This document shows, one piece after another, positions 58,204-64,000 of a stretch of DNA of 64,000 bases. The position numbers and the translations under genes are program-made. Positions within the stretch are counted from its first letter, which is position 1, and each line of letters opens with the position of its first letter. The DNA is from Erythrobasidium yunnanense (Eukaryota; Basidiomycota; Cystobasidiomycetes; Erythrobasidiales; Erythrobasidiaceae): assembly GCA_001600175.1 (NCBI GenBank), contig BCJC01000001.1, positions 3,457,652-3,521,651 on the forward strand, given 5' to 3'. The notes beneath the pieces are model-generated. The model was not told the DNA's origin, made no database searches, and worked only from the letters and a program-made list of their open reading frames with translations.

Positions 58204-60025
58204 CCACGTGTGTGCCTTATCACAACATTGTAGATGAAGGGTGGAACAGAGCCATCGTCGGTCATTGCGTTGCTGGGCAGTTGCTGCGTGATTACCCTTC
58301 GATCCAGCGGCGCTGGTGGTACACCCCTTCGAGGTATCTGGCCGTCGGGCCCGTCCGCCTTCAGCTGAACCATACTGACGAACAAAGTCCCAGCGCGGGC
58401 CGCCATTCGATTTCTCTTCCAGCTAATATCAGTGATGCATTGGCAGTGACACTCGACAGCCAGTCGGCGCAAGTACACCATTGCGCTGGCCAATTGAGCC
58501 TGGAGGATCTGGTAGTATCTCCTGTCGCTCACAGGCACCGAGGCTGAGGCCAGACATCAGCGGGGGAGGCTCTAAAAGGGATATACCTTACGTAAAGAAA
58601 CGATATCCGCTGCAATGGGTATGGCCCAGTTCTTCCTGGCTTGCATATCGGCAGGCAATTTGAGCGAGACCTCGACTGGAAATCGTGCTGGGTCGACCGG
58701 CGCGCCGGACCTAAGAACGCGCTCGAGGCTCGTCTTCCGACTGGCTTCTTCGTCAGCTACCAAGTTTTCGAGGACATCGGCCAAGCTGCTGCCTGCATGA
58801 CTGCAACAGATTATGGATCAGCAGTCCTTGCAAGTCCAGACCCAAAAAAGTTGACCAACTAGAGATGTACCAAAGGTTCGCGGGGCGTTCCGACGGAAGA
58901 CAGAGGTTGAGGTCGAAAAGGTAGGGGCGACGGCTTCGTCTCTGGCTCCGGCATTGCGAACAAAGGTTTGGGCAAGCTGGTATAGCCTGCAGCCGGTACT
59001 GCGACAGGCTCTTCTGGCTGTCTTTCTTTGCCCTTCTCAGATTCAGCTTGCGAAAGGCTCTCACTGAGTGCCCGAATTCGGTTGCTTATTCTACGCTCCA
59101 CCTCCTCTTCCATTTTGCAATACTCAGCTCGGATTGCCAGATTCTCGCGACTGGCAGCCAAATAGGCCTGCCAGACTGCTTCTGCGAGAAGCGTAGGGAG
59201 CACACCGGGATCAGTGTAGCATTCAACAGCAGAAGCTTAAGCAGAGATGACATACCATACTCAGCCCATCTTGGCATATCGCGGTGCAAGCTGTACATGT
59301 ATTCCCCAATAATGAAGCCTGTTGAAGCCCACATTCAGTTGCACGTATAGTTACTCCACCGAAATTACACACGATCTAGCAAGTGATCCAGAGTCGGCGA
59401 TGCTGTCGCTTTGCTCCATTTGCCGGGGCTGGCTTCTCGCAGAGTCTGTATGAGGTTGCTAGGTAGAGCTTCTTGCCATACTTTGACGCGCTCTGAGCGC
59501 TCCTTCAGATCAGTTTCGCAGGCTTCCCCAGGGTTGGGCATATCAGCGAAGATTTCCGACAACTCCCAGACTAAGGACAACCTCTAGTGAGCCTAGCTGC
59601 GTCAAGCTGCACCGCAGGACTTACGACATTTATCGTACGCATGTCGCCGCTCTTCAGACTCCCGCTGCTCCGCGGCATTATGATTGTTTGGGCGTAGCCA
59701 GCGAAGTGCCCTCCAATTCGAGGCGGACCAAACGCGCACTCAGAGCCTCGATATCCCTCTGCTGCTTTATGACTTTCTCGGTCTTCCGCAAATAGTCCAA
59801 TTTGTCTATCGTAGGGGAAGCGTCTGTCACTGTGCCGAGAGACGGGATTGTAGAAGGCCTTTTAGCTTCATCTTCCTTGACCTTCGCCCGCAGCTTCGCT
59901 ATTGTGTCTTCATTCTCGGCGATCTGCTCCTCTATACGGCTGAGATTGCGCGAACTAGAGGAGGTCGAGGTGCACTGGGCGGGGATGATCCGTCGATTGG
60001 ACAGACGTCGGCCGGGGTTCAACAT
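58200..60025 (-). CDS. Coiled-coil protein of unknown family (paralog A)
   Basis: I do not recognise a family. Visible blocks: a Ser-rich start with a coiled coil (RIEEQIAENEDTIAKLRAKV; DYLRKTEKVIKQQRDIEALS), EYMYSLHRDMPRWAEY, a second coiled segment (YCKMEEEVERRISNRIRALS), a Pro-rich linker, then a C-terminal domain with VLENLVADEEASRKTSLERV, FPVEVSLKLPADMQ, YYQILQAQLASAMVYLRRLA and LFVSMVQLKADGPDGQ, ending PFIYNVVIRHTRG. The gene next upstream shows the same blocks in the same order. Introns are numerous and several junctions are not settled; the ATG at 60,025 is only the first plausible one. Possibly a structural or scaffold protein; that is inference. Confidence 0.6.
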
Positions 60026-60064
60026 GTTAAACACGATGTCGAGCCTTCGGCGTGAAACAGACAC

Positions 60065-60366
60065 TGAGCCTGTAGACGTCGCTGTGAGTACCTCGCAGGG
60101 AATGTGAATCAGTAGGAAGAAGAGCAGGAGGTCAAGATGAGGAATGCCTGATATATACCCAGTTCGCTTCTAGTCACACGTAGTCAAATGACAGCGTTCA
60201 TCGGTCGGACGCCTGTCTACGTTGTCAGGCGTTGACTTGCGGTAGAGAATGCTAGAACATCGCTGGAAAGGATGTCGCCACACACAAGCAACACGAGAAC
60301 CATATTGACTCGATGCATAAGGATAGATGAAATATCGCCGAGGTCAAATAGCACTTTGCCCGAAGA
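60065..60366. other. Spacer between paralogs A and B
   Basis: About 300 bases holding the promoter of A and the 3' end of B. No frame, RNA gene or repeat stands out. Confidence 0.35.
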
Positions 60367-62986
60367 TTACATATTAGGCTGTATCATAAGCTCATAGGCG
60401 AAAGGATTCCTCGTAATTCCGTCTGGCAAGCCTTGTTTCGAGTATTTCTGATAACCTTCTGGGATTTGCATCGGCGGTCCAGGCTGCGGACCTTCGGGTC
60501 CTAGCGACTTGAGCTGGACGAGCTTGACGGACAGTCTGCCCATATCTGCAGACTTTTCAGACTCTTGCACATGTAGTTGAGTGATGTGTTGGGCGCCAAA
60601 GTGTGCTGCGGCTTGTCGCAGATACGCCATGGCAGTGCTGATCTGGGCTTCGAGGATGGCCAGGTATTTCGGATGATCAGGTGAAGCTAAAGCAAGAGAG
60701 TTGTCAGTCTTTATCGCGACACGCGGTTGAACTAGCTTACGAAGTGGGTAGATCGATACATCCATCGGCACCGTTGAATTGGTCAGAGCCCGAAGCTCGG
60801 CAGACGGTTGTAGCGAGACTTCGACCAGCCTTGCCCCATTGTCCTTGCCTGGTGATCTAAGATCCATCATCTTCGCCAATGCATTCACTCGAGCTCGTTC
60901 TTCGATGTCGACTATGTTCTGGAGCACGTTGGCTATTGTACTGCCGGGATGGCTGGAGAACCATATTCTCAGGAAAAGTCGCCTATATCAGTAGGAGCTG
61001 CTCACTAGTCGTTCTTGGGCGTCTGAGGCGTCCTCAGACCGAAAGAAGGGCTCGGAGCTGCTTGTGGAAGAGGACTAGGCTTGGTAGCTGCAGGGGTCTT
61101 TGTCACCTTGGGCGACGTCCGTGCTGAAGGACTTCCGCCGATTGGTACCAAGAGAGGCTCTTCTTTCCGCTTCTCCTCAAGTCTTTCAGCTCTCAAGGCT
61201 TCCTCTTCCGCCCTGATAGCCGCTTCCTTCTGACGTAAAGCGACTTCTTCAGCATGTCGAGCGGCAGCATTTTGAATTTGGCTTTGTACGACCCGTTGAG
61301 CGTAGTCCATAAGCTCGGTCAGCTCTTTCCGAAGTTCAGGATCTTTCTCGCTCGCAAGGTGATATTTGGTATATAGCTCGTCTGTGAAGCACGTAAGCTC
61401 AGCCCCCTCAACGACAACGCCACATCAGCGAGACGTACCATAAGCGGGCACGCGAGGCTGGCCAAAGCACAGGTGGCACAGATAGTCGTAGATATGCCGC
61501 CCTATCAAAACATTCAGCCTCCACCTACTGACTGGCTTGACGCATTACTTACTATCTTCGGGCGTCATTCGTAATCTCGCAGCTTCAGCTTTCGCTGCTT
61601 CTTCTGCTTCCTGCTGCTTCTTGAGTGCCTCAGCCTCAGCAGCTTTCGCTTGTTCAGCTGCTATAGCATCGAGCTTGGCTTTCTCCGCAGCGGCTGCTGC
61701 AGCTGCAGCCTCTTCAAGTACTTTCAAACGTGCCGCTTCACGGTCAGCAGCAGCTTTCTGACTTGCATCCATCGCTTCCCTTATACGGGCAGCTATCGAA
61801 CCGATGATCAGCGGACATAATGCGCCTCACGAAAATAACATTACTCACCCTGCTCATGCTCATGCTCCATGCGCTGCCTGACAATAGCTTCGTGGCGCAC
61901 TCTCGGGACCTCTTCTGCTCGATGTACCATTTCTTGATCTTTCGTTGCGATCTCGTAGCGCTTGTAGAGCGCCTCATTCTCTCGATTCTGCTTTCGAAGT
62001 CTTTCGGAATCGCGGAAGAAGCGGAGACCATCCATGAGAGGTGTAGCAGGTGTCGCTGGGGTAGCGGGCGATTTGGTAGCTCGAATGCCGGCTCTGATGA
62101 GGTCGGCTGTTCGGGTAGACTCGGCTAGCGATGAGGAATGAGACTGATAGGAAGCATATGTAGATGCAGGACTGGCTGTCGCTGACATAGCCCTAGCAGT
62201 GCGTTTTGGCGGGTCCATAGCCCTAGCTGTCATCATTAGCATGTCTGACAGATATTCCCATAAGCCATTTCCTCACATTTCTGGAGTGTCGGGATACGGT
62301 GTCTGATCCGAATGAGCTCTGTGCCTGCACATAACTCTGATAAGCGACCGTTGCAATGGAAGACTGCGTTGGACGAACATGGCTTGAGGAAGCGGAGATC
62401 TCCTACATGGCGCGGTCAGCAAATCTTCTGTACACAAGGACAGACTTCGCTTACGCTTCGTAAACTCGCTTGGCTGCAGCTGCTTCATCTGCTTCTCGAA
62501 TAAGGTCGGCTAGATGCTTTCGCGCTCCGGTCGTAGGGTCTTTCGTCCCCCAAGTCTTGAGCAGGTCGTCGAGCTGGTTGATTGGCATATTGAGCCTACT
62601 AGGCATGTCGTTTGATTGCTGTTGCTGGCCCCTGGGCGGGCTGTCACCACTTCAGACACGCAATGTCAGATCAGTCAGCTTGATCAATGAGCGCTGCCTG
62701 ACTTGATGCTGCTTGATCCAAAGAAGTCTGCGAGATCATCTGTGTTGTATTGCGCTCCAGTCTGCTGGGCTCGCAACGAGCTGTCAAAGTTGTCGGCTTC
62801 ATGCAGCGCTCCCAAAGCCGGAAACGCAGAGAGCTGAGCTTTGAATGGCGACGACGGTGCAGAACCACTGTGCTGATTCGCGAATGCTCTTGCAGACGAT
62901 GCGAGAGGGCTTGAGCTGGCCAGTGACGGCGACGCTGCTGTTTCGAAACGAGGTGATTTGCCGTGCTGTCTCTGCGGGGCGCTCAT
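60367..62986 (-). CDS. Coiled-coil protein of unknown family (paralog B)
   Basis: No family recognised. The start at 62,986 gives MSAPQRQHGKSPRFETAASP, then a motif DDLADFFGSSSI. An intron with an AAG-type acceptor leads to NQLDDLLKTWGTKDPTTGAR. Coiled coils follow (LRKQNRENEALYKRYEIATK; an Ala/Glu-rich helix around 61,560-61,760; HAEEVALRQKEAAIRAEEEA). A Pro-rich linker and a C-terminal domain (VLQNIVDIEERARVNALAKM, GARLVEVSLQPSAELRAL, YLAILEAQISTAMAYLRQAA, LSVKLVQLKSLGPEGPQPG, PFAYELMIQPNM) close the protein. The C-terminal blocks match paralog A closely, so the two genes are a tandem duplication. About 680 residues. Confidence 0.65.
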
Positions 62987-63530
62987 GTTTCTGGCTGATT
63001 GTGAGTTGGATGGTGAAGAGTCAAGAGGAAAGCAGCTTCTGAACACTGACGCTAAGTTCAGCGGTCTTTCAGCTGGAAGCGCTGCGAAGGCACCGCTCGA
63101 CGGTCAACGGTCCAGCAGCGGCGCTGGATGTCAACCAAACAGAGGCGAAGAAGAGAGAAGAGGCCGCTGGTTCTAAAGCTCGCATGATGCTGTTGTGTCT
63201 GAACTTTGTGAAGCTTGATTGACCGGGTCAAGCGAAAGAGAGAGCCGCAGAGGTAGGACAATCGCCTTATTGCATTGTCCGTCTCCATCGGGGGCTATCG
63301 AGTGCCCTAATGCTAGTGATGACAACACGTAGACAGAGCGAACTGCTGCTAACACAGTAACGACTGCTTGTCTGAGATACTTTGGCTTCTGCGAGCTGAA
63401 AGGAACAGATAACTACTTTTGGGTGCTTGATTGGAACGAATGAATGAAGAATGAAGTTGATGATATATACGGAAGTTGCGAGAACGAGTTGGAACGAGTA
63501 CGTGCGTGTGTCTGGCTGAGTTATAATCGA
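62987..63530. other. Intergenic, nothing recognised
   Basis: About 540 bases between paralog B and the partial gene at the window edge, both on the minus strand. It should hold the promoter of B and the 3' end of the edge gene. No other coding frame is convincing. Confidence 0.35.
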
Positions 63531-64000
63531 TCAGCATGGAGGAGCTGTGGGTGCAGGCTGTCCAGCGCCTAGCCTAGAAAGACATAGTAAAGGTATTAGC
63601 TACGGAACGGAGCACCAGACGCGCAGGACGACTTACCAAGCGTTCGGATAATCGCATCCAGCGATCTTTGTATAGTAAGGATCGCTAACGATAGGTGTGC
63701 GATATGCAGTATTTGGAAGTGTAGGTGAAGCAGTGAGAGTGAGTGCTGCCCCTGTCGGAGTCAACGAGTAGAGATTCGCAACGTTCAGTGAGCCAGCTGA
63801 TGGAGCGTTGTTCAGAGAGGCAGGGGGCCAACGGGAGTATCTGGGGTATACTCGTCGATCAGTAACGTTCTTTGGATCCGAATGATATCACGTACGAAGC
63901 CAGCTGGGTAGGAGCGATGTTTCCAGCACCAGATCCTCCGGTCATCCACGCTGACAAAGTGCCAGCGTATGGTGCGCTAGGAGGCGCCGGGTCATTGTAC
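63531..64000 (-). CDS. C-terminal part of a secreted protein, possibly a GH5-type exo-beta-1,3-glucanase
   Basis: The gene runs off the window; only its 3' exons are here. In coding order they read YNDPAPPSAPYAGTLSAWMT, GGSGAGNIAPTQLAS, an intron (about 63,840-63,895), YSRWPPASLNNAPSAGSLNV, LTPTGAALTLTASPTLPNTA, YYTKIAGCDYPNAW, a GTAAGT...TTTCTAG intron and LGAGQPAPTAPPC. The GGSGAGNIAP stretch, Thr/Pro-rich tail and late AGC-YP-AW motif resemble C-termini of secreted fungal exo-beta-1,3-glucanases. The catalytic domain lies outside, so this is only a likely family. Confidence 0.45.

Noticed and set aside
1-64000. Transposons, virus-like elements, tRNA genes, CRISPR arrays, secondary-metabolite or defence clusters
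   Set aside because: I looked on both strands for terminal repeats, integrase or polymerase motifs, tRNA B-box-like patterns and spaced repeats and saw none I could support. Neighbouring genes are unrelated housekeeping genes.

Overview
The window is nuclear DNA of a fungus, most likely an intron-rich basidiomycete. Genes are close together. Almost all are cut by introns of about 46-90 bases with GTRNGN-type donors and CTNAC-like branch sites. The gene set is fungal: PalI/Rim9, a Kre9/Knh1-type GPI-anchored wall protein, NudE, a DUF6534-type membrane protein, Sif2/TBL1, Eco1 and Bdp1. The intron density and the DUF6534-type gene favour Basidiomycota, perhaps Pucciniomycotina; this is inference. 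I see no tRNA or rRNA gene, transposon, virus-like element or CRISPR array.

Layout. 0.4-4.6 kb (+): a large proline-rich disordered protein. 4.65-5.6 kb (-): a protein with two FAR1/WRKY-like modules. 6.1-8.1 kb (+): a PTM1/GOST seven-helix Golgi protein. 8.6-10 kb (-): a DUF6534-type membrane protein. 10.5-11.7 kb (-): a ten-knuckle CNBP/Gis2-like protein. 12.1-15.5 kb (-): AP-2 alpha, divergent from BDP1 (15.7-18.9 kb, +). 19.1-23.6 kb (-): GPI-anchored wall protein, lipid-droplet hydrolase, a doubtful small membrane ORF and a multi-pass membrane protein. 24.3-26.1 kb (-): two GFA-domain paralogs. 26.8-27.5 kb (+): a small secreted repeat protein. 27.9-30.6 kb (+): eIF3b. 30.8-37.0 kb (-): a very large LRR-DH-PH Rho exchange factor. 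37.9-42.2 kb (-): RPS19 and SPB1. 42.5-48.9 kb (+): Sif2/TBL1, NudE and Eco1 in a row. 49.0-54.2 kb (-): DCAF11 and PalI/Rim9. 54.5-58.2 kb (+): Scd6/Lsm14 and 3-hydroxybutyryl-CoA dehydrogenase. 58.2-63.0 kb (-): two paralogous coiled-coil genes of unknown function. 63.5 kb to the window edge (-): the 3' part of a secreted protein that may be a glycoside hydrolase.

Functional themes are housekeeping and not operonic. Several genes serve ribosome production, translation or mRNA control (RPS19, SPB1, eIF3b, Scd6, the CNBP-like protein, BDP1 for Pol III). Others serve trafficking and polarity (AP-2 alpha, PTM1-like, RhoGEF, NudE) and the cell surface (Kre9-like, PalI, exported wall proteins).

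The most unusual content is gene architecture: micro-exons of 12, 17 and 24 bases, first coding exons as short as 8 bases, a start codon assembled by splicing, introns that are stop-free multiples of three, AAG acceptors, and a palindromic CTAG that ends two converging genes. Exon borders were derived by eye from reading-frame continuity and family motifs and have not been checked against transcripts.
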